Below are positions 8,397 through 14,745 of a stretch of 28,600 nt of DNA, one piece after another. Numbering within the stretch: the stretch's first letter is position 1; each line of letters opens with the position of its first letter. Under the pieces are notes generated by a model that had not been told where the DNA came from, did no database searches, and saw only the letters and a list, made by a program, of their open reading frames with translations. The stretch is from a virus. The position numbers and the translations under genes were made by a program. The stretch spans positions 1-28,600 of the IMG/VR virus record IMGVR_UViG_3300020194_000314; one strand, given 5' to 3'.

Positions 8397-9368
8397 ATGT
8401 CTAGTTTGCTTACCCAATTGGGTCAAAAAACAAAAGTAGAGCTTGATAAGAAGCTTGCCCTCGCAGGTGGAACAATGACTGGGGCTTTGACCCTCAGCGG
8501 TGCTCCTACTGCTTCCCTTCACGCCGCTACCAAAGCTTATGTAGATACTGCTTCTGATACTTCAGCTCTTCAGTCCGAACTTGATGCAACTCAAGCAGGT
8601 GCTGGTCTTGGAACAGGTGGTGCTTATACAGCTAACGGTTCTGCTAACTACATCAGTTCGGTAACGACTCTTCAAGCTGCTGATAACGCTCTTGATAGTC
8701 AGTTAAAGACTGTTGCTGACGCTGTTGCTTCTAACGACTCCGACATTTCTACCTTACAATCTAACGTAAGCAGCAATGACTCGGACATCAGCTCACTTCA
8801 ATCTGACGTTTCATCTGCTCAGTCTGACATCACTACTCTTCAATCGAACGTTTCTTCGAATGATAGTGACATCTCTTCTTTGCAGTCCGACGTATCTGCT
8901 AACACTTCTGCTATCAGCAGTAACGACACAGACATCTCTGCTCTTCAAACACAAGCTGGTTCCCTCGCTTCTGACGGTAACTCTGCTTCGTTCAGTGGAA
9001 ACATCAGTGCTGCCAATGCTACGTTCTCTGGTAACTTGACTGTTAATGGTACGACCACTTCGGTTAACACCACCAACATCGATGTTACTGACAGCATCAT
9101 GAACCTTTCTAAAGGTGCTGGTTCCGGAACAAATGCTTCGAATGACGGTGGTTTCATCGTTGAGCGTGGTTCTTCCGAAAGCAATGTTGCTTTTATATGG
9201 GACGAAGGAGACGACAAGTTCAAAGTTCTCTCTACTTCCGCAACTGCTGCTGCTACTGACATCTCTTCGACTGACGGATCGGCTAGTGCCGCTAAGTTTG
9301 ACGCTGACCTCTACCATAACGGTACTGAGTTAGGAACAGTCGCTGAGTTCGAAGCTGCTTTAAGTTAA
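8397..9368 (+). CDS. Coiled-coil tail fibre with repeated NDSDISxLQSxV units
   Basis: A 323-residue fibre. It opens with the module shared with the preceding gene, then 'LAGGTMTGALTLSGAPTASLHAATKAYVDTA', a standard fibre head. Residues ~105-190 hold about six tandem units related to SSNDSDISSLQSDV (14 residues), expected to form a trimeric coiled coil. The C-terminal domain 'FSGNLTVNGTTTSVNTTNIDVTD' and 'FIVERGSSESNVAFIWDEGDDKF' matches the phage and marine structural-protein pattern for a fibre tip. ATG 8397 follows AAAGGA (8381-8386). Leucine is mostly CTT here, whereas neighbouring genes favour TTA, which suggests strong expression or separate origin. It is the last gene before the strong terminator at 9391. 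Confidence 0.8.
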   Translation: MSSLLTQLGQKTKVELDKKLALAGGTMTGALTLSGAPTASLHAATKAYVDTASDTSALQSELDATQAGAGLGTGGAYTANGSANYISSVTTLQAADNALDSQLKTVADAVASNDSDISTLQSNVSSNDSDISSLQSDVSSAQSDITTLQSNVSSNDSDISSLQSDVSANTSAISSNDTDISALQTQAGSLASDGNSASFSGNISAANATFSGNLTVNGTTTSVNTTNIDVTDSIMNLSKGAGSGTNASNDGGFIVERGSSESNVAFIWDEGDDKFKVLSTSATAAATDISSTDGSASAAKFDADLYHNGTELGTVAEFEAALS

Positions 9369-9390
9369 GCTTTACAGCTCATCCATCATT

Positions 9391-9421
9391 AAGGGGCGGT
9401 TCTTCGGAGCCGCCTCTTTTT
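9391..9421 (+). terminator. Strong intrinsic terminator (UUCG tetraloop)
   Basis: GGGGCGGTTC (9393-9402) pairs with GAGCCGCCTC (9407-9416) around a TTCG tetraloop, with two G-T wobbles, and is followed by five T's. Flanking AA/TT extends the stem to 12 bp. It would end late structural transcripts before the terminase genes. Confidence 0.93.
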
Positions 9422-9457
9422 GTTTACAAAGATAACAACAGATAGTAATATAACACC

Positions 9458-9715
9458 ATGCTTAGTCATAAAGAGGGAAGTAAACTGCACGATAAGATAG
9501 CAGGTGCGTACAGCCACAGCATAGATATGATGGAAGATATGGGGGAGTACAACGCTGCCTTACTCAATGGAGCTAGACAGTTCTTGAAAGATAACAACGT
9601 TACTATGGACAGCGGTGTAGGTACGCCATTGGAAGCATTAGACCATCAATTAAAAGCGTTACCATTTGAAGAAGAAGAACAACATCGAGATACCACCCAA
9701 GCTCAAGGACTTTAG
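9458..9715 (+). CDS. Terminase small subunit, T7 gp18-like
   Basis: An 85-residue acidic protein directly upstream of, and overlapping by 50 nt, the large terminase. The core 'EYNAALLNGARQFLKDNNVTM' resembles the T7 gp18 (DNA maturase A, 89 residues) segment in which an 'ARxFLKDN' helix follows an N-terminal helical region. The start ATG 9458 lies behind TAATATAACACC, with no Shine-Dalgarno sequence. By family knowledge it recognises concatemeric DNA and loads the large subunit for packaging. Sequence similarity in this family is low, so the call rests on length, motif and position together. Confidence 0.75.
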   Translation: MLSHKEGSKLHDKIAGAYSHSIDMMEDMGEYNAALLNGARQFLKDNNVTMDSGVGTPLEALDHQLKALPFEEEEQHRDTTQAQGL

Positions 9716-11357
9716 AAACTTTCTATACTTAGTTTGGAAACATTTAAATCTGCCTGACCCTACCGAGCTACAGTACGACATAGCGGAGTACTTGCAACAC
9801 GGCCCTAAGCGGTCTGTTATCATGGCGTTCCGGGGAGTAGGTAAGAGTTGGATAACATCTGCTTTTGTAGTACATCAGCTACTGCTTAATCCATCTAAAA
9901 ACATACTTGTTGTATCAGCCAGTAAGAATAGATCGGATGACTTCTCTACCTTTACCCTTCGTATCATCCAAGAGATTCCTATACTACAAGGATTAAAACC
10001 ATCAGAGAACCAACGATTCAGTAAGATAGCATTTGATGTAGGGCCAGCTCCTGCGTCTCACGCACCCTCTGTTAAGTCCCTAGGTATATCGTCACAGCTC
10101 ACAGGTTCCCGTGCAGACATCATCGTAGCGGACGACGTAGAGGTAGCTAATAACAGTGCTACTCAAGGAATGAGGGATAAGCTGGATGAACAAGTAAAAG
10201 AGTTCGACGCTATTGTTAAACCGCTGGACTCCTCCCGTATCATCTTTCTTGGTACTCCTCAATGTGAGGACAGTATATACAACAAACTGCGAGAGAGGGG
10301 CTACAAGAGCCGTATATGGCCTTCAGAGTATCCAGATGAGGTAGAAGCTACTAACAACTATGGAGGCGATCTAGCACCCCTTATAGCGGATAACATAGCT
10401 CCTGATACTGTCGGTACTTCTACAGAACCCTTACGGTTCACTGATCTCGACCTAGAAGAACGTAAGATGAGTTACGGTCGTACCGGGTACGCTCTTCAGT
10501 TCATGTTGAACCCGAAGCTGTCTGATGCTGATCGATACCCACTAAAGATTAACGATCTGATTATATCTGATGTAGATGTAGACCTAGCTCCTGAAAAGAT
10601 TGTGTGGTCATCTGACCCGGATAATACGGATCGTGACCTCCCAAATGTCGGATTGGCGGGGGATCGATTTAGGAGACCCTTTTCCACTGTAGGTGATATG
10701 ATACCGTACAGCGGCTCTGTGTTATCTATTGACCCCAGTGGACGTGGTAAGGACGAGACAGGGTACGCTGTGGTTAAGATGCTTAACGGACAACTGTACG
10801 TACCTGATGCTGGTGGTATAAAAGGTGGGTACGACGAAAGCACCCTTAAACAACTGGTAGCTATAGCAAAGGATAACAAAGTTAATATCGTTGTTATAGA
10901 GTCTAACTTTGGAGACGGTATGTTTATGGAGCTGATTAAACCTCTGTTTAGAACAACATACCCGGTAACCATAGAAGAAGTTAGACATAACAAACAAAAG
11001 GAGCTACGTATCGTTGATGTAATGGAACCAGTACTTAACGCTCATAGACTTGTTGTTGATCCTAAAGTTATAACAAATGATTACAGATCAGCTCTTAGCT
11101 ACCCTATAGAACAACAGACCAGATATATGTTAATGTATCAGCTATCACGGATAACAAGAGATAAAGGATCACTGGTACACGATGACCGTCTTGACGCACT
11201 ATCAATCGCTGTTGGTTATTGGACGCAGCAGATGGCTGCTAACGCTGACCAATCGATGGTTGATAGACAACAAGAACTACTTCATAAAGAACTACAAGAC
11301 TTCACGGATAGCTTCCATAAGCGTAATAACAAAGCTGTAGCTGTCACTTGGATGTGA
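9666..11357 (+). CDS. Terminase large subunit, T7 gp19-like packaging ATPase/nuclease
   Basis: A 563-residue packaging motor, close to T7 gp19 (586). The ATPase has Walker A 'AFRGVGKSW' (K60) and Walker B 'DIIVADDVE' (D156, D157), with a coupling-type 'FLGTPQ' at 194-199. The nuclease domain shows RNase H-like acidic positions: D356 in 'LSIDPSGRGKDET', E412 in 'VVIESNFGDGMF', and D506/D507/D510 in 'HDDRLDALSIA'. An in-frame TAA at 9651 leaves TTG 9666 as the first usable start, inside the small-subunit gene, and no ATG precedes the Walker A motif. The gene ends at the boundary to the 577-nt noncoding segment, as expected for the last late gene of a T7-like genome. Confidence 0.93.
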   Translation: MKKKNNIEIPPKLKDFRNFLYLVWKHLNLPDPTELQYDIAEYLQHGPKRSVIMAFRGVGKSWITSAFVVHQLLLNPSKNILVVSASKNRSDDFSTFTLRIIQEIPILQGLKPSENQRFSKIAFDVGPAPASHAPSVKSLGISSQLTGSRADIIVADDVEVANNSATQGMRDKLDEQVKEFDAIVKPLDSSRIIFLGTPQCEDSIYNKLRERGYKSRIWPSEYPDEVEATNNYGGDLAPLIADNIAPDTVGTSTEPLRFTDLDLEERKMSYGRTGYALQFMLNPKLSDADRYPLKINDLIISDVDVDLAPEKIVWSSDPDNTDRDLPNVGLAGDRFRRPFSTVGDMIPYSGSVLSIDPSGRGKDETGYAVVKMLNGQLYVPDAGGIKGGYDESTLKQLVAIAKDNKVNIVVIESNFGDGMFMELIKPLFRTTYPVTIEEVRHNKQKELRIVDVMEPVLNAHRLVVDPKVITNDYRSALSYPIEQQTRYMLMYQLSRITRDKGSLVHDDRLDALSIAVGYWTQQMAANADQSMVDRQQELLHKELQDFTDSFHKRNNKAVAVTWM

Positions 11358-11934
11358 GTCGCTAACGCTCCTCCTACTTATAACAAACCTTTGATTACCT
11401 GTTATAGCTGTTATATAAGGTGATAACGTAGTTAGTGTAAATACATAAATAGCTATACCTTGAAATACTAAAGTTAGAGTTTAGATTTACTAGGTCTACT
11501 GTTGTAGACACACCTATCCTTAAAAACTTATTTAAAGATCACGTTATCAATCAGACCGTTTAGAGATGTTAGCGAAAGAACGAATGTATGAGCTAACTAA
11601 ACAACTGGTATATTGATCTGATGGAAGCTGCTGTATTTGTAAGGTTTACCTTTGTTAAAAGGAACTACTACAACTAGCGTCAGCTGATGTAACCTCTTAG
11701 TAGGTATTGCTTATATTCTTATCTATATACCTATTAATATGAGACGTTTTAAACGAAGTTACAACGACTATCTAAATCTCATTAGTATAAAAAGTAACAG
11801 CCGAAGGGAGTATGTAAAGCATAAAAGTTAAAGATGTAGTGTTTAAGCGGTAGACAGCGGGTGTCTCAAAACTGTCTCAATAACATCTCACATTTAACTA
11901 GTAAACAGCTTTGTTATAAAGTAGTATAGCTACT
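11358..11934 (+). other. Noncoding junction between late and early regions; probable genome-end region
   Basis: No ORF above 60 codons lies on either strand. I see a 6-bp hairpin GTCTAC-TGTT-GTAGAC (11494-11509) enclosed by a 9-bp inverted repeat TGATAACGT (11421-11429) / ACGTTATCA (11541-11549). Others are GTTAGC/GCTAAC (11568-11573, 11592-11597), TAGTAGGTAT/ATACCTATTA (11698-11707, 11727-11736, one wobble), the dyad CGTTTTAAACG (11745-11755), AGACA-GCGGG-TGTCT (11852-11866) and AGTAG-TATAG-CTACT (11920-11934) just before the next start. TTGAAA-16-TAGATT (11460-11487) is a weak host-type promoter candidate. In T7, the terminal repeat and early host promoters lie at this position in the map. 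The repeat limits cannot be seen in a single copy. Confidence 0.6.
11739..11831 (+). CDS. Possible 30-residue basic early peptide
   Basis: ATG 11739 opens a short frame beginning MRRFKRSYNDYLNLIS and ending YVKHKS, rich in Lys, Arg, Ser and Tyr. It starts 2 nt after the stem-loop ending at 11736 and has no Shine-Dalgarno sequence. Small basic peptides are common at the left end of T7-like genomes, but a frame of this length can occur by chance, so this is tentative. Confidence 0.25.
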   Translation: MRRFKRSYNDYLNLISIKSNSRREYVKHKS

Positions 11935-12162
11935 GTGAATATTAACGATCAAACAGATACGTTCCAGTACGAACTAGCCAAGCTTATATATAGGTTCAAG
12001 AGCGAATACGATATTAACGATTACACGATAGCCGGATGCTTGGACTTCGCTAAACTGTCTGTATTGACGGAAACAGATGATGTTATCTTTAACCCAGACT
12101 TAATCACCGACAATGAAGAAGAAGACACAGACACCGACGACAACAACAACATTACCTTCTAG
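11935..12162 (+). CDS. Hypothetical acidic early protein
   Basis: A 75-residue protein, and the first substantial gene after the noncoding junction. An in-frame stop at 11917 leaves GTG 11935 as the first start, directly behind a 5-bp hairpin and with no Shine-Dalgarno sequence. The N-terminal ~50 residues look globular ('QYELAKLIYRFKSEYDINDYTIAGCLDFAKL'), while the C-terminus is a low-complexity Asp/Glu/Asn tail ('DNEEEDTDTDDNNNITF'). An acidic tail and early position recall T7 early host-interaction proteins that mimic DNA or bind host enzymes, but no family is recognised. It overlaps the next gene by 50 nt. Confidence 0.6.
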   Translation: MNINDQTDTFQYELAKLIYRFKSEYDINDYTIAGCLDFAKLSVLTETDDVIFNPDLITDNEEEDTDTDDNNNITF

Positions 12163-12358
12163 CGAAGTAGATCCAACCCTACCAATCATTCGTATCGTCT
12201 CTGAAGAAGAAGAGATGCACGTAAAGCTTGAACTGGAGATGGAAGATGAAACCCACGATATGCTTGTTAAATGGGGCAAAGAGGTAGCATCCGATGAGGA
12301 CTACATCAATATCGCCCTTACGGACGGCTTAAAGCACGGTATATCAAGCGATAAGTAG
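12113..12358 (+). CDS. Hypothetical early protein
   Basis: An 81-residue ORF starting at ATG 12113 inside the previous gene (50-nt overlap). The first ~17 residues are Lys/Thr-rich and low complexity, being encoded by the same ACN/GAN-rich DNA as the upstream acidic tail. The rest is a plausible folded domain: 'MHVKLELEMEDETHDMLVKWGKEVASDEDYINIALTDGL'. A strand followed by two helices in this order recalls ribbon-helix-helix-like small proteins, but no diagnostic residues support a DNA-binding call. An internal ATG at 12215 is an alternative start. Confidence 0.58.
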   Translation: MKKKTQTPTTTTTLPSSEVDPTLPIIRIVSEEEEMHVKLELEMEDETHDMLVKWGKEVASDEDYINIALTDGLKHGISSDK

Positions 12359-12684
12359 CACTTCGCTACAGCTGTTCAAAAGGTTTTAGTCGGAAAAATC
12401 TGAAAGGCTAATATAACGCTGTGTATCCGTCCGTTACCCCCGCATGTACCCGCAAGATTCTTATAGGGAGGGGGGATGTATTGCTTCGTACTCTATGTAT
12501 TATGTCTAATTAGTTTTGTTGATAATCAACGATTTACGCAAACATCGCCAGTTTCCTGCTGATCTATTGCTTAATTTTCTTCGTTATTGCAAGTAAGTTG
12601 CAGTAAGAATCGGTACTAATACTTTCGTTGTTAGTGTATTTATGTATTTACTCTTGTTTGTATTTTTCGCTTTTCAGGTTCAAA
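12359..12684 (+). other. Noncoding stretch with phage-promoter-like TATAGGGAG and a dyad
   Basis: No convincing gene. TATAGGGAG at 12462-12470 equals the melting and initiation part (-4 to +5) of the T7 promoter consensus, here followed by more G's; the upstream recognition half does not match T7, as expected for a diverged polymerase. GTTGATAATCAAC (12518-12530) is a 6-bp dyad around one base, operator-like. TAATATAACG (12409-12418) resembles A/T motifs in leaders elsewhere in the window. The remainder is T-rich leader-like DNA leading into the repeat array at 12685. Confidence 0.45.
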
Positions 12685-12787
12685 TGTATAAAAAATATAC
12701 ACTAGTCTGTATAGAAAATATACACGATGTATAAAAAATATACACATGCTGTATAAAAATTAGACACATTGTATAGGAATTATGCAC
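12685..12787 (+). repeat. Five tandem 18-bp dyad repeats (iteron/operator array)
   Basis: Five copies start at 12685, 12708, 12728, 12750 and 12770, so spacings are 23, 20, 22 and 20 bp, about two helical turns. Copies 1 and 3 are identical (TGTATAAAAAATATACAC). Copy 2 has one change; copies 4 and 5 diverge in the right half. Each intact copy is a dyad, TGTATA-N5-TATACA. An inverted half site (TATACA) follows at 12791-12796. The regular phase puts bound proteins on one DNA face. An operator array for the gene at 12898 or a replication-origin iteron set are the two main readings. Confidence 0.88.
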
Positions 12788-12800
12788 CACTATACAGCAA

Positions 12801-12866
12801 TTTTGATTGGCATGGTGTTTGCTAATAAGGGGTAGTTCTTTCTCAAGGGTCAGTTTCCTGATCCTT
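12801..12866 (+). promoter_or_regulatory. Candidate extended -10 promoter and leader hairpin downstream of the iterons
   Basis: TGCTAATAA (12820-12828) fits an extended -10 element; TTTTGA (12801-12806) would be a poor -35 at 16-nt spacing. The predicted transcript then contains AAGGGTCAG-TTTC-CTGATCCTT (12845-12866), a 9-bp stem with one wobble and no T tract, before ATG 12898. The promoter is only suggested by the sequence; the hairpin is clear. Confidence 0.4.
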
Positions 12867-12897
12867 CTAAATAAACCAATAAAAAATACTAAATACC

Positions 12898-13113
12898 ATG
12901 AATGATACAAAAACACTAATTAACAAGGTTAAAGCTATCGGTAATCAAGTTGACCGGGTCAGTAATCAAGTGGATCGGGCCACTCAGGCACTTCGCAATC
13001 AAGAATTGCGTAGAATCATGAAATCACAGCCCAAAACGCATACTGAGAAAGTGGACATCGTAGATGCACTGCATATGATAGCTAATGACATCAATCCGTC
13101 CATCCTTCGTTAA
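12898..13113 (+). CDS. Small helical hypothetical protein of the iteron cassette
   Basis: A 71-residue basic, probably all-helical protein. Residues ~15-35 contain a near-duplicated unit, 'GNQVDRVSNQVDRATQALRNQ', suggesting a coiled coil. The C-terminal part ('EKVDIVDALHMIANDINPSILR') reads as a second helix pair. No known family is recognised. It is a single-gene transcription unit: the iteron array and a candidate promoter lie upstream, and an intrinsic terminator begins 12 nt downstream. This arrangement suggests either an autoregulated DNA-binding protein acting on the repeats or a moron-like insertion. The leader (AATACTAAATACC) has no Shine-Dalgarno sequence. Confidence 0.65.
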   Translation: MNDTKTLINKVKAIGNQVDRVSNQVDRATQALRNQELRRIMKSQPKTHTEKVDIVDALHMIANDINPSILR

Positions 13114-13125
13114 CATTCAACCTTT

Positions 13126-13157
13126 AAACCTCACCTTTAATCGGGTGAGGTTTTTTT
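13126..13157 (+). terminator. Intrinsic terminator after the iteron-cassette gene
   Basis: AAACCTCACC (13126-13135) pairs perfectly with GGTGAGGTTT (13144-13153) around an 8-nt loop, and a run of seven T's spans 13151-13157. It isolates the 12898 gene from the downstream early genes. Confidence 0.94.
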
Positions 13158-13202
13158 GTGACTGGTAAAAATGCTGTGAATAACTCCTTGAATTATATGT
13201 TT

Positions 13203-13255
13203 GACAGCTTACCTGTCCGTATATTTAAGGGAGCAAGACAGCTTACCTGTCCGTA
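13203..13255 (+). repeat. Two 19-bp direct repeats, each a GACAG/CTGTC hairpin
   Basis: GACAGCTTACCTGTCCGTA occurs perfectly at 13203-13221 and 13237-13255, a 34-bp period. Each copy contains a 5-bp stem (GACAG/CTGTC) with loop CTTAC. TTTAAGGGAGC (13224-13234) lies between them and resembles a T7-type initiation site. The pair sits upstream of the operon starting at 13290 and is a good candidate for a promoter or regulator site. Confidence 0.85.
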
Positions 13256-13289
13256 CAAACCAAATAACCAATAACACCAAAAATACAGA

Positions 13290-13544
13290 ATGAATACTAC
13301 AGATAACACTTACAACGGATGGACAAACTACGCAACTTGGCGTGTAAACTTAGAGCTATTTGATGGAGACAACGAAAGGTGGTCTTATGGATCGCCTGAT
13401 GGGATGCGTGAATTTGCAGAGCTATTAATCACCGAAAGTACAGATGAAGGCGTAGGCAGAGATTATGCAATGGCTTTTCTTGATGAAGTGAACTGGCAAG
13501 AAATTGCAGAGCATTACGAAGAAGAAGAACTTGCAACCGCTTAA
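13290..13544 (+). CDS. Conserved phage protein, DUF7249-like
   Basis: An 84-residue acidic protein. The opening 'YNGWTNYATWRVNLELFDGD' is the signature of a small protein family spread among phages and mobile elements ('NGWTNYETWxVxLW'), annotated as DUF7249 as far as I recall. Later 'MAFLDEVNWQEIAEHY' fits the usual family C-terminal helix. The function is unknown. It heads the run of small genes behind the terminator at 13126-13157 and the paired 19-bp repeats, so it is probably the first gene of an early transcript. The leader 'AATAACACCAAAAATACAGA' is A/C-rich with no Shine-Dalgarno sequence. Confidence 0.75.
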   Translation: MNTTDNTYNGWTNYATWRVNLELFDGDNERWSYGSPDGMREFAELLITESTDEGVGRDYAMAFLDEVNWQEIAEHYEEEELATA

Positions 13545-13548
13545 GACC

Positions 13549-13716
13549 ATGAAACCTATCAAAGTAATCAATCGCATACCAACACCTGCCGATCAAATCG
13601 AAAGAGAGACGGCAAAGCTTTTCAATACCAAGCTAAACAAGTTCCTTGGCTATGCTTTCCCGCTTTTGTGTGGGCTGGGCTGGCTTCTTATCTTGTTAGC
13701 TATCTTCAGTTCATAA
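13549..13716 (+). CDS. Small single-pass membrane protein
   Basis: A 55-residue protein from ATG 13549, four bases after the previous stop; a TTG at 13504 would add 15 residues inside the upstream gene and is less likely. It has a basic/amphipathic N-terminus ('MKPIKVINRIPTPADQIERE') and a C-terminal transmembrane segment ('FLGYAFPLLCGLGWLLILLAIF', about residues 31-53). No family is recognised. An early-expressed C-tail-anchored protein could act in superinfection exclusion or on a host membrane target; this is speculation from topology and position. Confidence 0.58.
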   Translation: MKPIKVINRIPTPADQIERETAKLFNTKLNKFLGYAFPLLCGLGWLLILLAIFSS

Positions 13717-13734
13717 ACCTACAAATCAAAACCA

Positions 13735-14025
13735 ATGAATATTAAAATAAATGTCCGAGAAGATAGCATGGGCTGTCTTTATTTAACACCTGTCAAACAA
13801 TCATATATCGATCAAATCATTGATTATCTAAAAGAGTTTAATGTAGACTCTGACGGCTCTGTATTGATTCAATCCGATTATGAAGTGGAAAGCTTTTACG
13901 AAGATTGTACTTATCGACAAAAGAAAGATATTCAATCGGGTTGGGGGGCTAACATGTTATTCGATGCGTGGACTTTCCTTAATTATGTAGGATGGGATGC
14001 TTGTGAAGGGTTGGAATTAAAATGA
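13735..14025 (+). CDS. Hypothetical early protein
   Basis: A 96-residue acidic soluble protein with no recognised family. The N-terminal half is a probable alpha/beta unit ('GCLYLTPVKQSYIDQIIDYLKEFNVDSDGSVLIQSDYEVE'). The C-terminal half is aromatic-rich ('SGWGANMLFDAWTFLNYVGWDACEG'). It has two cysteines in the C-terminal half and no metal-binding pattern. Its stop overlaps the next start (ATGA at 14022-14025), which shows translational coupling. Confidence 0.62.
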   Translation: MNIKINVREDSMGCLYLTPVKQSYIDQIIDYLKEFNVDSDGSVLIQSDYEVESFYEDCTYRQKKDIQSGWGANMLFDAWTFLNYVGWDACEGLELK

Positions 14026-14375
14026 ATAACAAAGAAAATACTGACCCAAAGCTTTGCATCAAACAAGTAAATCATTACGAATCCTTGCAACCTATGGCAT
14101 ACGATGTCTACAAAGTTTCCATTGAATGCTTGGAACGCTCTTTTGATATGGCTTGTAATGAATTAAAAGCGTACCCAAAAGGAAACCTTGGATTGACCTT
14201 GGATTCTGCAAAGGATAAACGCTGGCATGAGCTACGCAAGGTAAAGGAAATCTATCAAGGGGGCATGAGGAAACTCAATAGAATGGCTCCTAAATCTTAC
14301 CTACTGAAAAGACGGGAAGAAATACGGGAACAAAAGCATTCAGTGAGCAAAGCGAATGAATGCGTTGGAGCGTAG
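14022..14375 (+). CDS. Hypothetical basic early protein
   Basis: A 117-residue, Lys/Arg-rich and probably mostly helical protein. The middle 'VYKVSIECLERSFDMACNELKAYPKGNLGLTLDSAKDKRWHELRKVKEIYQGGMRKLNR' would form long helices, and the C-terminus is highly basic ('KRREEIREQKH'). No family is recognised. It is coupled to the preceding gene by an ATGA overlap. Its end overlaps one possible start (14356) of the next gene. Confidence 0.6.
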   Translation: MNNKENTDPKLCIKQVNHYESLQPMAYDVYKVSIECLERSFDMACNELKAYPKGNLGLTLDSAKDKRWHELRKVKEIYQGGMRKLNRMAPKSYLLKRREEIREQKHSVSKANECVGA

Positions 14376-14379
14376 CGAC

Positions 14380-14544
14380 ATGAAAATAAACCAACCTACC
14401 GAAAACTCTCTTTATGTGACAATTGGCAACTTTACTTACTACTTTGACGATTCAATAGAAGGGGAGTGTACAGTCAACAGATGGCATAAAGATGATGATG
14501 ATATAAACGAACCTGAGCTTTTCCAAACAACCGAGGACGAATAA
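14380..14544 (+). CDS. Hypothetical small acidic early protein
   Basis: A 54-residue protein from ATG 14380, five bases after the previous stop. An earlier in-frame ATG at 14356 would add eight residues (MNALERSD) but overlaps the upstream gene by 20 nt. The fold is probably a small beta-sheet ('NSLYVTIGNFTYYFDDSIEGECTV'), and it ends with an acidic tail ('DDDDINEPELFQTTEDE'). No family is recognised. Confidence 0.55.
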   Translation: MKINQPTENSLYVTIGNFTYYFDDSIEGECTVNRWHKDDDDINEPELFQTTEDE

Positions 14545-14550
14545 ACGAAA

Positions 14551-14745
14551 ATGAAAATACAACCAAAACTTAACTATTCTATGTCTGGCTACGGACAACT
14601 CAATAAAGATAAAATCTATTCTGCCATTGACGCAACCAACCAACCAAATTGGAAAGAAGAGGGAAAGATATTTGTCGAAGCCAACGAAGATTTAACGATT
14701 GAGCTGTTATTAAAACAGGGAGAGTACGAACTTATAAAAGAATGA
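14551..14745 (+). CDS. Hypothetical small early protein
   Basis: A 64-residue protein with 'MSGYGQLNKDKIYSAIDATNQPNWKEEGKIFVE' followed by a C-terminal helix ('LTIELLLKQGEYELIKE'). The layout resembles small phage early proteins of unknown role; no motif is diagnostic. Start ATG 14551 is 6 nt after the previous stop, and the stop overlaps the next start in an ATGA. Confidence 0.58.
   Translation: MKIQPKLNYSMSGYGQLNKDKIYSAIDATNQPNWKEEGKIFVEANEDLTIELLLKQGEYELIKE

Noticed and set aside
8811-9317. Long minus-strand ORF opposite the coiled-coil fibre
   Set aside because: Mirror of the repetitive Ser/Asp codons of the fibre gene; Arg/Ser/Val-rich composition and no start context.
11358-11934. tRNA gene in the noncoding junction
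   Set aside because: None of the hairpins has the cloverleaf order, a T-arm GTTCRA box or a 7-bp acceptor stem at tRNA spacing.
12476-12562. A 28-residue ORF (MYCFVLYVLCLISF...) directly behind AGGGAGGGGGG
   Set aside because: The purine run touches the ATG, so spacing is wrong for a ribosome site, and the run is better explained as a promoter initiation sequence. No other support.
12685-12787. CRISPR array or LexA boxes
   Set aside because: Units are 18 bp with 2-5 bp between them, so there are no spacers; LexA boxes need CTGT-N8-ACAG, whereas these arms are spaced differently (TGTATA-N5-TATACA).
12680-12916. Minus-strand ORF of 78 codons across the repeat array
   Set aside because: Its translation is driven by the repeats (recurring Tyr/Ile/Phe), with no family pattern; all real genes are on the + strand.
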